This document shows, piece after piece, positions 24,981-33,408 of a DNA stretch of 64,000 nucleotides. Origin of the DNA: DATCYX01 sp963714425 (GTDB lineage: Bacteria; Chloroflexota; Anaerolineae; Anaerolineales; UBA4823); assembly GCA_963714425.1 (NCBI GenBank), contig CAVQOI010000003.1, positions 62,001 through 126,000 on the forward strand. The letters run 5' to 3'. Below the pieces are notes generated by a model. It had not been told where the DNA came from, did not search any database, and saw only the letters and a program-made list of their open reading frames with translations. Each line of letters begins with the position of its first letter. Within the stretch, counting starts at the first letter, position 1. Both the position numbers and the translations under genes were made by a program.

Positions 24981-26165
24981 CTATTGTTCGAAGGTCACAA
25001 CCACGGTCATGCCCCACCGCAGGCGTTCATCAATCTGGGTGAGGTTAATCCGTGCAGTGTAGGTGATGTCGCCGCGCTTCTCCTCGAATACATCGCTGAT
25101 GCGGTCGACTGTACCCCGCAGCTCCAGGTCTGGGAGCGCATCGGGGACAATCGTTACTGACTGCCCGATCGATACTTCTGGGATCTCAATCTCGGTCAGG
25201 TCATCGGTCTCGACGATCCAGGAGGAGAAATCCGCCAGTAGGGCAGCTGTCACGCCAGGGGAGACCTGCTCGCCGACGTTGATCGTCAGATCGACGATCT
25301 TACCAGCGAATGGTGCAGAGAGCTCGATATTCTTCAGGGCAGCCTGTGCTGCTGCCAGACCGGTCTCGGCAGCTTTCACGCCCGCGTCTGCTGATGCCAG
25401 GTCATCCGGATCAGGGCCGGCTTTCAGGTCTTCGTAAGTCTGTTCAGCCAGGAGCAGCTGAGCCTGTGCGACCTCAAGATTGGCCTCAGCCACTGTCATA
25501 TCGATCTCGCTGGGAGTGCCCTTCAGGTTGTTTAGCTTGCGCACAGCAGCGTCGTACAGCTGCTCAGCACGGGCGAAGCGCGCCAGAAACGTGGCTCGCC
25601 TGACATCATCTTCGGGCTTGTTCTTGTATGGCTGGTAGTCCTCGCGAGCATCATCGAGCTGGTCTTTCAAAATCGCCACGTCCGCCTGGGCCAGATCGAG
25701 ATCGGTGGCTTCGGGGTCTGAGTTGAGATTGTTGATCCGCCGCTCGGCGGTGCGCACGGCATCCCGCGCATCGGCAACCGCCTGCAGAGCTGTAGCCGTG
25801 TTGACCTCGTCGTCCTTGAAGAGCTGGTCGCGTGCCAGCTGGGCACTTAACAGCTCAGCCTCCGCGCCGGCGACAGCTGATAAAAGCTGCTCGGAGTTAT
25901 CCAGACGGGCTAGGACCTGACCGGCTTCAACTTCGTCGCCTTCGGTGACGAGAATCTCGGTCACTTGTCCAGCGGTCTTGAATGATAGGTTGGTCGACTG
26001 GTTTGGCAGCAGGCGGCCCTCAGCGACCACGTTCGTTTCGCTGATCACGACCGGTATATCGGTCGGCTCTGCCCCCCCCGTCTGTCCACCCAAGGCATCG
26101 CAGGCCGTGATCAGCACTCCGCTGATGAGCAGGATAAGTAACAGAGCGATTGTTCTTGATTTCAT
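24981..26165 (-). CDS. HlyD/MacA-type adaptor lipoprotein 1
   Basis: Adaptor lipoprotein of 394 residues. Signal peptide with lipobox LITAC (Cys22), then a lipoyl half (TAGQVTEILVTEGDEVEAGQVLARL), a coiled-coil hairpin near residues 85-270, the second lipoyl half (LSAPFAGKIVDLTINVGEQV) and a beta-barrel domain (GQSVTIVPDALPDLELRGTV). It is clearly related to the protein encoded just downstream but is not a recent copy. RBS: AAAGGAG. It lies 14 bases after the permease gene in the same direction, as in MacAB-type export operons. Confidence 0.87.
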   Translation of the reverse strand: MKSRTIALLLILLISGVLITACDALGGQTGGAEPTDIPVVISETNVVAEGRLLPNQSTNLSFKTAGQVTEILVTEGDEVEAGQVLARLDNSEQLLSAVAGAEAELLSAQLARDQLFKDDEVNTATALQAVADARDAVRTAERRINNLNSDPEATDLDLAQADVAILKDQLDDAREDYQPYKNKPEDDVRRATFLARFARAEQLYDAAVRKLNNLKGTPSEIDMTVAEANLEVAQAQLLLAEQTYEDLKAGPDPDDLASADAGVKAAETGLAAAQAALKNIELSAPFAGKIVDLTINVGEQVSPGVTAALLADFSSWIVETDDLTEIEIPEVSIGQSVTIVPDALPDLELRGTVDRISDVFEEKRGDITYTARINLTQIDERLRWGMTVVVTFEQ

Positions 26166-26179
26166 CCCAGGTGTCTCCT

Positions 26180-28575
26180 TTATTGGTAAGCCAGGCTCTC
26201 GCGCACGCTGATGCGTGTGGCGCCGCGGGCAGGCAACCAGCTAGCAAGAATCGATAATATCGTAATAATTACAAACCACAGGGTGGCGCCTACAGGCGTG
26301 TAATTGTAAACCATATCGAATTGGAAGGCATTGCCAATCGCCTGGACCATGATGCGTCCTGCCGGCAAGCTGAGAGGCAAAGAGATCAGCCAGCTCATCC
26401 ACCCCAGGATCAAGCCCTCGCCAATAAACAGGCGCGCAATTGCCCAAGAAGAAGCCCCAATCGCCCGCATCACGCCGATCTCGCGGCGGCGCTCCAGCAC
26501 GCTCAACGTGAGCACTCCGCTCAAGGCGATGCCTCCGACCGCGGCGATGATTACTGCCATAATCGCCAGCAAGATTACTAGGAAGTTGAACTGGTTGATC
26601 AGCGTGTTGGCGGTTTGGGTGGTGCTATCGCCTCCCATGCCGAAGATTCCAAGCTGAGGGCTGACTTTGACTCCGTATTTTTTATAATAGGCGCGCAGAC
26701 CTTTGGCGATGGCGACCTCGCTTTCCAGATTGTCCTGCTCGGTCTGGATCCAGGCGGAGAACGCCCTGCCAACGAAACCCTGATCATACGCTAATACCTC
26801 CCTCGGTACCAGCGCAAAGGTGGTCAGGACGGGGTCGAAAACCAATCCAACGACCTGCCAGTCGGCCTCCTGCTTCTCCCCGTATTTCACGGTGATCCAA
26901 TCGCCCACCCCAACCCCCACGTCTTCAGCCAGTTTGACATTGAGTACAATGGCGTGGTCGTCGGTGGGATCCAGCCAGCGACCGCGCGCAACTGGTAACC
27001 ATACGCCTGGGTGGGCAGCGGAACGCCCATCAAAGATGCGTTTTCATCATCCTCGGACTCTTCCTGCCCGGCAGGGCGCAAGGTGGCGCTGCCTAATCCC
27101 CACATCTCCACGGCTTTTATGCCGGGGTAATCCAGGGTCAGCTCCTCCAAATAGTCGATGCGTTGCGGCTCTTCGAAAAGGAGGGTGATGTTTGCGTTGA
27201 GGATGGAGAACAGCACATCGCTGACGGTGTAGACAACCGAATCGCGCATGCTCACCACCATCATAAAAATCAACCCGGAGAGCACGAGTGTGATCTGCAT
27301 TTGGATCACGCGCCACTTGTTGCGGAAGGTGTTGCTGATGGTAATTAGCAGCATGCGCGAGAGCGCCTTGGCTTTTGCCAATAGACGCTCGATCAAACCT
27401 GTATTTGTGCTCAGCCCGTAAGTGCTGATGGCCTCGCGCACGGTGACGCGCGCTCCATTGAAGATAGGTATGAGGGCAGCCAGGAGCGGCGCCAGGAAGA
27501 CAATCAGGACCATGACAATCACGGCATCGGTAGAGTATGAAAACTCGCCAGGATCGGCGCCGAAGTTGCCCACCAGCCAGCTCGAGATCGCCCAGGCCCC
27601 CATAACGCCCAAGGGCAAGGCGATGATCAAGGAGATCGTGCTGTAAAGCAAGATGCTGGTCAGGTACAGGCGCAAGATCTGCCAGGTGCGCGCCCCAACA
27701 GCTTTCATGATGCCGATCTGGTCCACCTGCTGAGAGATCACGGCGTTGATCGTGATGTATACCAGCAAGAGCCCCAGCGCCAGGGCCAGGGCGCCCAGAA
27801 CGCCTAGCAAGAAGAATATTCCATCCATGGAATCCTGGAAGAAGTGCTTATCAGGATCAACGATGAAACGCCCCGAATCGGAGCCCATTTTTTCCAGGCG
27901 CTCCTGCAGGCGATCAGCCAGCTCGGCGGTCCCAGTCTCATCATATTTGATACCCGTAACGAGCACCTGGTTGTAGTCGCGGTCATCGATCATGCGCTCG
28001 TATTCGTCGCGGCTGGCGTAGAACTGGGCTGTGCCGCCGAATGAAGCCGGCTGCTGGAGCTGGTTGTAGACAACACCCGCCGTTTGGATGGTATATTCCT
28101 TGTCATCCACTCTCAGGTACACCGTACCGTCCTTGGGGATCTTGAAAAACTGGTCGTCGCCTTGCCCAATAAGAATCATGTTGCCTGTTGGCCAATCGCC
28201 CTCTACCAGCTCCAGCTGGTTGAGCTTTTGCGCCTCGTAATCAGCGCGGAAGGTCAGTCCGCCCGCCTTCCATTCTTCATCCGGGCTGACGCGCCACTCG
28301 ATGGTGGAGTTGCCCAGCCCCTCGATCTCGACCACGCCGTCCTCAGATTTCAGGGATAGTAGGTCATCTTCACTGATCGGCGGACCGACGAACAAGTTGA
28401 TCATCGCCGGGTGCTGGGATCGCCACCCGTCCTGCATACCCGGGATAACGATGTTGCGCGTCCCCAGGATCATGCCGATGGCGGCCGCGCCAATGGCGAT
28501 GATGAGCACCACCTGCAATGTGCGCCCTTTATTGACCCACAGATCGCGGAATAGTTTGAACTTTAAGACACCCAT
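26180..28575 (-). CDS. MacB/FtsX-type ABC export permease (one frameshift)
   Basis: ABC permease of about 800 residues with two FtsX-like membrane blocks. The first part has an N-terminal helix (20-45), a large outside domain, then three helices (IFFLLGVLGALALALGLLLVYITI onward) and a second half starting MLLITISNTFRNKWR. Near 26985 the frame slips after QLRAV, in a CGCGCGG stretch, and continues as RWLDPTDDHAIVLNV to the final three helices, ending at 26180. The start at 28575 (MGVLKFKLFRDLW) is 10 bases after the ATPase stop. Such proteins drive mechanotransmission-type export or lipoprotein work together with a LolD-like ATPase and HlyD-like adaptors, all of which are adjacent. Confidence 0.85.
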
Positions 28576-28585
28576 CGAATTCGCC

Positions 28586-29314
28586 TTAATACCCTGTCCA
28601 GTTGGCCCCACCAACAAATTCATCCCGCGTGATTTTGCCGTCGATGATCTCCACCACGCGCGGCACTCGGCGTGCCAGCTCCTTATCGTGCGTCACCATG
28701 ATCAGAGTCTTGCCTTCCTGGACAAGACGGGTGAATAAGTCGAATACATCACCCGCGCTGCGTGTGTCCAGGTTTCCAGTGGGCTCGTCGGCGACGATCA
28801 AATCGGGGTCGTTCGCCAGGGCGCGGGCGATGGCAGCGCGCTGCTGCTGGCCGCCCGAAACCATGCTGGGCAGCTTATTGACCTGATCGTCAAGCCCTAC
28901 GATTTCCAGTAGATGCATAGCCCGCTCGCGGCGCTCGCGTTGGCTGTATTTCTTGGCAAAATCCATTGGCAAGATCACATTTTGCAGCAGGCTGAGAGCT
29001 GGCAGCATCTGGAAGAACTGGAAGACGATGCCGACATGCTGGCCGCGCCAGGCTGCCAGCTGGTTCTCGCTCATCTTGTTGACTTCCAAACCGGTGACCA
29101 GCACCTGGCCTGACGTGGGCCGGTCGATGCCGGTGATCATGTTTAACAGGGTGGACTTGCCATTCCCTGAAGGGCCGACGACGGAGACGAATTCACCATT
29201 CTCAATATCAAAGTTGAGCCCTTTGAGGATGGTCACCTCGCCGCCACCCACCGGGAAGCTCTTCACGAGATCAATGATCTGCACTAACTTACCGTTCCCA
29301 TTTGCGCCGCTCAT
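28586..29314 (-). CDS. MacB/LolD-type ABC ATPase
   Basis: ATP-binding subunit of 242 residues. Walker A GPSGNGKST (48-56), Q-loop FQFFQ, signature VSGGQQQR, Walker B LIVADEP and H-loop VTHD are all intact. The order and spacing match the LolD/MacB/FtsE group. RBS: GGAG before the ATG at 29314. It is followed after 10 bases by its permease, and preceded after 27 bases by the phosphofructokinase-like gene, so all are likely in one operon. The substrate is unknown. Confidence 0.93.
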   Translation of the reverse strand: MSGANGNGKLVQIIDLVKSFPVGGGEVTILKGLNFDIENGEFVSVVGPSGNGKSTLLNMITGIDRPTSGQVLVTGLEVNKMSENQLAAWRGQHVGIVFQFFQMLPALSLLQNVILPMDFAKKYSQRERRERAMHLLEIVGLDDQVNKLPSMVSGGQQQRAAIARALANDPDLIVADEPTGNLDTRSAGDVFDLFTRLVQEGKTLIMVTHDKELARRVPRVVEIIDGKITRDEFVGGANWTGY

Positions 29315-29341
29315 AGACTTACTCCATTCACTTCACAGGCG

Positions 29342-30523
29342 TCATAGATCGCTTGCCGACCAGATGATCTCCAGCTTGGCTTTGTATTCATCTTCGTTGT
29401 ACCAGGCATCCACATCAACAGTTTTTACGCCTTCTAGAACGTTATTGAGATCGACATCCGTCCACATCTTATCCTGTACGAAGGCAGCCATACGACCGAA
29501 ACGGCCCTGCGCAAGCAGCCGGGTGGCGATGATGGCGAAGTTTGCCGCTCCAAGTAAATCTTGCCCGTCGGGTGCACCGGTGCGCAACAGGTAGGTCAGC
29601 GGCTGCAGGAAAACATTTTCTCCGGTGAGGTGGCTGATCAATTGGGCGCTGACGATGCCGCTGCCCACCAGCTTCTGATCCGCGGGGATCCTGGCGCGCA
29701 TCAGATCCTTTCCAAGGTCCGACGAGAAAACATGGGCATATTTCTCAACCATGTCATCGCGAACGCTGGCGCCATCACACACCAGGATGACAGCGTAATT
29801 TGCGGGGGTTTGTTTTTTATCCTGCATGACCAGATGCGCCAGCCGCTCCGGGTTATATGGCAGCTCAGGGATGAGCACCCGGTCCACGCCTGCCAGGAAG
29901 GACATCAACAAGGTGCTGTAGCCCGATTTGGCGGCAAAGGTCTCAACCACGAATACCTGCTCGCGCGAGCCCGCCAGGGCGCGCAGCTCGTGGATGAAAG
30001 CCACACCCCGAGACATGCCCGTGCTGAAGCCCAGGGAGTAATCAGTGCCGGGGATATTGTTATGGATGGTTTTGGGGATGGCGATGATGGGCACGCCCTG
30101 CTGGCTCAAATGGGCAGCATAATGCAGCATATCGTCGTCTCCGACAACGATCAGGGCGCGGTAGCCCAATCGCTGCACCACATCCTTGATGTGCCCGGTC
30201 AGGTCAAGAGTATCCCCTTTGCCCTTACGCAGAAATTCCGGTGTCAGGCTGCGCGGGACGTGGCGCGGCTCCATGCGCGAGGAGTGCAAAAATGAGCCGG
30301 GCGTGCGGTCGATCGGGCGTACCATGTTCTTGGTTAACTCGATGAAGGAATCGCTGTAGGTGGATGGGTCCTGTGGGTTGTATTGGATCAGTCCCTCCCA
30401 TCCCTTGCGCACACCGGTGGGTTCGTAGCCTTCATCTATCAGGCTGTACACCAGGCTCTTCAGGCACATGTTCAGTCCGGGCACATCGCCGCCACCAGTG
30501 AGGATGGCTACTCTCTTGGTCAT
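29342..30523 (-). CDS. 6-phosphofructokinase family protein with altered catalytic motif
   Basis: PFK-fold protein of 393 residues. It keeps the nucleotide loop LTGGGDVPGLN and phrases such as GTDYSLGFSTG. In place of the usual GGDGS/GGDD it has GDDD (128-131); the Asp at the GGDG second-Gly position is the mark of PPi-dependent enzymes. More striking, the catalytic TIDND is TIHNN (152-156): the base Asp is His154 and the next Asp is Asn156. Activity as a normal phosphofructokinase is therefore doubtful. The ATG at 30523 lies 7 bases after AGGAG. It heads the ABC exporter operon, an unusual partner. It may be a kinase with another substrate or a regulatory pseudo-enzyme. Confidence 0.82.
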   Translation of the reverse strand: MTKRVAILTGGGDVPGLNMCLKSLVYSLIDEGYEPTGVRKGWEGLIQYNPQDPSTYSDSFIELTKNMVRPIDRTPGSFLHSSRMEPRHVPRSLTPEFLRKGKGDTLDLTGHIKDVVQRLGYRALIVVGDDDMLHYAAHLSQQGVPIIAIPKTIHNNIPGTDYSLGFSTGMSRGVAFIHELRALAGSREQVFVVETFAAKSGYSTLLMSFLAGVDRVLIPELPYNPERLAHLVMQDKKQTPANYAVILVCDGASVRDDMVEKYAHVFSSDLGKDLMRARIPADQKLVGSGIVSAQLISHLTGENVFLQPLTYLLRTGAPDGQDLLGAANFAIIATRLLAQGRFGRMAAFVQDKMWTDVDLNNVLEGVKTVDVDAWYNEDEYKAKLEIIWSASDL

Positions 30524-30793
30524 ATGCATTCTCCTCTGCTGGGTATCCAGACAGGAGAGTCACTTGGTATGCAAAGCAACTCGATCCTGTCTATATACGG
30601 AAAAGGTTCTTTTCAGTCGCGCCAGGGCGCACTTAATTCTACTCTATTGATATATTTCGAGTATCGGTTTGGTTGACCAGTAAATTTGCCGGGATGCCTG
30701 CCAGGAGGCCCGCTAATCTACCCGCCCATTTGCAATGTTTAGCCGAGCTGGAGTGTATCCATGGGGTTGTGCAAGAACTACTGAACGGCGTAT

Positions 30794-31177
30794 TTACCAG
30801 CGCGGATCATTACTTTGGGAATTAACACATTGTAATCTATTTTTCAGTTCTTGTATCGCTTGACCCCATTCATTTGGAGGAATTGATTGGGCGCTTGCTT
30901 CTTCCCATATGTGGCACAGGCTGGCGGCGATGGTCTCGTCCTCGGCGTAAGCCCTTTGGGAGCGGTCCAAAGCATCTTCCCAACGCTTGCTCATCGCATA
31001 ACCCTGAATCAAAGGCAGCCACTCGTAGGAATTGGTTGGTGTGAAGCCGTTTGCCTGTGCTTCATCCCCCAACCTGGCGGCCTCTTCCCAATCGGCAAAT
31101 TGCACCGCCAGCTCGGCTTTCTGGTAGACGTAGCACCAGCCGCGTTCCGGCTCCGCTCCGAACAGCTCGACCGGAGG
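30794..31177 (-). pseudogene. C-terminal remnant of a large Chloroflexota-type membrane/TPR protein
   Basis: An open stretch of about 127 codons without a proper start. It reads ELFGAEPERGWCYVYQKAELAVQFADW, then TNSYEWLPLIQGYAMSKRWEDAL, which I associate with the C-terminal tail of long polytopic proteins in this phylum. An in-frame stop at 31178-31180 cuts it off, and no membrane part lies upstream. It is best read as a decayed gene end. The rest of the 30.53-31.27 kb gap holds nothing else that I can support. Confidence 0.5.
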
Positions 31178-31268
31178 TTAATCAACGGATATCGGCTGCG
31201 GCATCGGGCCAGTTAAAAGGGGATATGCGTCCTTGCGTCTGTTCGATTTCTCTGGACAGGAATGGACC

Positions 31269-31328
31269 TTGCCAGGGAAAAGAAAATCAGATATAGTCCA
31301 GACTAGTTTGTATCACAAACTAGTCTGG
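31269..31328 (+). promoter_or_regulatory. Promoter with long operator palindrome
   Basis: TTGCCA (31269-31274), 17 bases, TATAGT (31292-31297). Immediately after the -10 is a perfect inverted repeat with 14-bp arms, CCAGACTAGTTTGT (31298-31311) and ACAAACTAGTCTGG (31315-31328), spaced by 3 bases. It covers the expected start site and ends 10 bases before the ATG at 31339. It is a classic repressor operator; the winged-helix protein encoded second in this pair is the obvious candidate. Confidence 0.8.
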
Positions 31329-31338
31329 AGAGATAGAT

Positions 31339-31977
31339 ATGAAAGATGAACGGAAAGACGCTTCTTCGCTTGCAGCGCAACGTGCCCAACAATATTGGCT
31401 TGTGGATGGCATCGCCGAGCTGGTAATGGGTGGATTCTTTGTGGTTTTAGGTCTCTACTTCGGAGCTCAAGCCATCCTGCCCGAGGACTCGTTCGCTGCC
31501 AGCATGCTGGCGCCGGCGATGTTGTTGGTGGTCGTGGGCGGTGGTCTGGCATCGCGCACAGTGATCAAGAAAATCAAGGAGCGCCTGACATATCCTCGCA
31601 CCGGCTCCTTGCCTTACAGGCAGCCATCCAAAAGACGCCGCTGGCTGACCGCGGTCCTGGCATTCGGGATGGCGCTGCTGATCTCAGCTTTATTCGCCAG
31701 TGGGCCAGATTCGATCAGCTGGATACCTGCCATAAGCGGCATCCTGTTTGGTGCCTACTGGTTGTACTATGGGCACCAGATAGGTTTGACGCGTTTCTAT
31801 ATTCTGGCAGCGATATCTGCCGTGACGGGGGGGACGGTCACATTTTCCGGTATGCGGGAGAGTATCGGTTTGCCGCTCTATTATCTCGTGATGGGAGTTT
31901 TCCTGCTGGTTTCTGGTGGGGTCACACTGTGGTCATACCTTCGTAACGCGCCGCGACCTGGGGAAGAATCCGGATGA
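31339..31977 (+). CDS. Six-helix membrane protein co-encoded with a winged-helix regulator
   Basis: Membrane protein of 212 residues with six hydrophobic segments (about residues 23-45, 55-75, 100-122, 124-145, 147-168 and 175-200), Lys/Arg-rich loops on the inside and a short N-terminal tail (MKDERKDASSLAAQR). No known domain was recognised. It overlaps the next gene by 4 bases (ATGA), so translation is coupled. Such membrane protein plus MarR/ArsR-like regulator pairs are common in Gram-positives and Chloroflexota and may sense membrane stress. The function is unknown. Confidence 0.75.
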   Translation: MKDERKDASSLAAQRAQQYWLVDGIAELVMGGFFVVLGLYFGAQAILPEDSFAASMLAPAMLLVVVGGGLASRTVIKKIKERLTYPRTGSLPYRQPSKRRRWLTAVLAFGMALLISALFASGPDSISWIPAISGILFGAYWLYYGHQIGLTRFYILAAISAVTGGTVTFSGMRESIGLPLYYLVMGVFLLVSGGVTLWSYLRNAPRPGEESG

Positions 31978-32279
31978 GCCAGGAGCTGCGCGACCTGATG
32001 GATTTAGATCGCCTGATCCACGAGCCCGCGCGATTAATGATAGTTTCGATCCTGTCCGTTGTGGAGAGTGCTGATTTTCTCTACCTGAAGCGCGAGACGG
32101 GCCTGACCAGGGGAAACTTATCTGCCCACCTGAGCAAGCTGGAAGAGGCCGGCTACGTCGATATCGAAAAGACCTATCGCGGTAAGACTCCCTTCACCTT
32201 GACCAGCCTCACCCTACGTGGGCAGGCAGCCCTGCAGGCGTATCGGGCGCATCTGATGGCGGCAATATCTGGGCGGTGA
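31974..32279 (+). CDS. Winged-helix transcriptional regulator (ArsR/MarR-like)
   Basis: Small DNA-binding protein of 101 residues built of one winged helix: HEPARLMIVSILSVVESADF, the recognition part LKRETGLTRGNLSAHLSKLEEAG, and the wing YVDIEKTYRGKTPFTLTSLT. There are no Cys residues for metal sensing. It matches the winged-helix family often labelled transcriptional regulator (HTH_27). Coupled by an ATGA overlap to the membrane protein upstream. It probably binds the palindrome at 31298-31328 and represses its own transcription. Confidence 0.87.
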   Translation: MSQELRDLMDLDRLIHEPARLMIVSILSVVESADFLYLKRETGLTRGNLSAHLSKLEEAGYVDIEKTYRGKTPFTLTSLTLRGQAALQAYRAHLMAAISGR

Positions 32280-32313
32280 CCACAAGGTTGGTGTGAACCG
32301 CCAAGCTTACGCC

Positions 32314-33061
32314 TCATATTGCCAGCTGCACGATCTCGCTTTTTGCAAAGATATTACCCACCCGCAAGCCCAGCCTGGAGGTGGCATACACCTCCGGAGG
32401 CACGCTGATGTCTGCCAGATACAGCTCGCCGGTGAATTGTCTGGCTTCGGGATTGCGGAAGCCTGTCTTTGGCAAAGCCAGGGTCATGGTGGCAGCGGCG
32501 CGAATACATAGGTCGTGGGCGTTCCCGCTGGTCGCATCCAACCCGGAGGGAATATCCAGAGCAAGGATGGGCGCGGACTGCTCGTTCGCCCAGCGGATGA
32601 GTCCAGCAGCCGCCTGGCGCGGTGCGCCTTGCAGACTGTAGCCGATGATGCCATCGATGACCAGCGCCACCGTCTCATCGGGTTGGTCCTCGGTCCCCAC
32701 CCCAATCTTCACCCCTAACCGCCGCAAGATGCCGAGCTGGTGCGCAGGGACACCGGTAGAACCGGTCCTCAGGCTTGGCAAGCAAGACCTGCACGCCTCC
32801 TCCCCAGTTGTGCAGGTGACGTGCACATACCAAAGCACCGCCGCCATTTCCGCCAGAGCCTGCCAGGATGGCAACACGCTTGCCGGAAGGATCGCCATCC
32901 AGGAAGCGCTTGCCCGCCAGGAGAGCCAGGTTCCGCCCGGCGTTCTCCATCATCTGCATCAGCTCGATGCGGAAATCCTCCACCATAACCCGGTCCACTT
33001 CCACCATTTGCTGTGTGGTCAGGTAAGGCACTTGCCCCTCGATCATCGGAAAATATTGCAT
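32314..33061 (-). CDS. nnrE: NAD(P)H-hydrate epimerase, YjeF N-terminal domain (frameshifted)
   Basis: Repair enzyme that epimerises damaged NADHX/NADPHX. The first half reads YLTTQQMVEVDRVMVEDFRIELMQMMENAGRNLA and then AILAGSGGNGGGALVCARHL, typical of the family. Near 32755-32765 the frame slips and the second half continues as ALVIDGIIGYSLQGAPR, ILALDIPSGLDATSG and AATMTLALPKTGF. Joined, it is about 248 residues, the YjeF_N domain alone; there is no NnrD dehydratase domain here. The ATG at 33061 begins 4 bases after the stop of the glutaredoxin-like gene, so translation is probably coupled. Confidence 0.85.
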
Positions 33062-33065
33062 GTGA

Positions 33066-33392
33066 TTAGCGTGATTTATGGAACTCGCGCACAGAAATCG
33101 CCGCGCCGGCGCCTTCACCTAACGCTGATGCCACCTGCTTGATCCTGGCGTGGCGCACGACTCCGGCTGCGAAGACCTCTGGTGTGCTGGTTTCGAAGGC
33201 AATCGTCGGGATGATGCGCTTTCCATCGTATTTCTCCAGAACGAATTGTTCTGCTTCTTTGTCCTGCTCGATATCAACCCAATCAAAGGGGATAACCTGC
33301 TCGCCGAGAATTTCCTTGGCTCTGCGGCAGTCCGGGCGCCAGTAAGCGCCGTAAACGGTAATCTTGGGTTCGGTCAAGTGGTTATCCGCCAT
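33066..33392 (-). CDS. Glutaredoxin-like protein with an RPDC active site
   Basis: Small thioredoxin-fold protein of 108 residues. The core KITVYGAYWRPDCRRAKEIL ... FDWVDIEQDKEAEQF ... IIPTIAF (with the cis-Pro) matches the glutaredoxin/mycoredoxin group. The active site is RPDC and not CPDC: the first, nucleophilic Cys is Arg, so the usual disulfide chemistry is not possible, although the second Cys remains. The start at 33392 gives the family N-terminus; longer in-frame starts overlap the upstream gene. It sits between a GT-C gene and nnrE. Confidence 0.75.
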   Translation of the reverse strand: MADNHLTEPKITVYGAYWRPDCRRAKEILGEQVIPFDWVDIEQDKEAEQFVLEKYDGKRIIPTIAFETSTPEVFAAGVVRHARIKQVASALGEGAGAAISVREFHKSR

Positions 33393-33408
33393 TAAAGGTT
33401 TTACGTCA

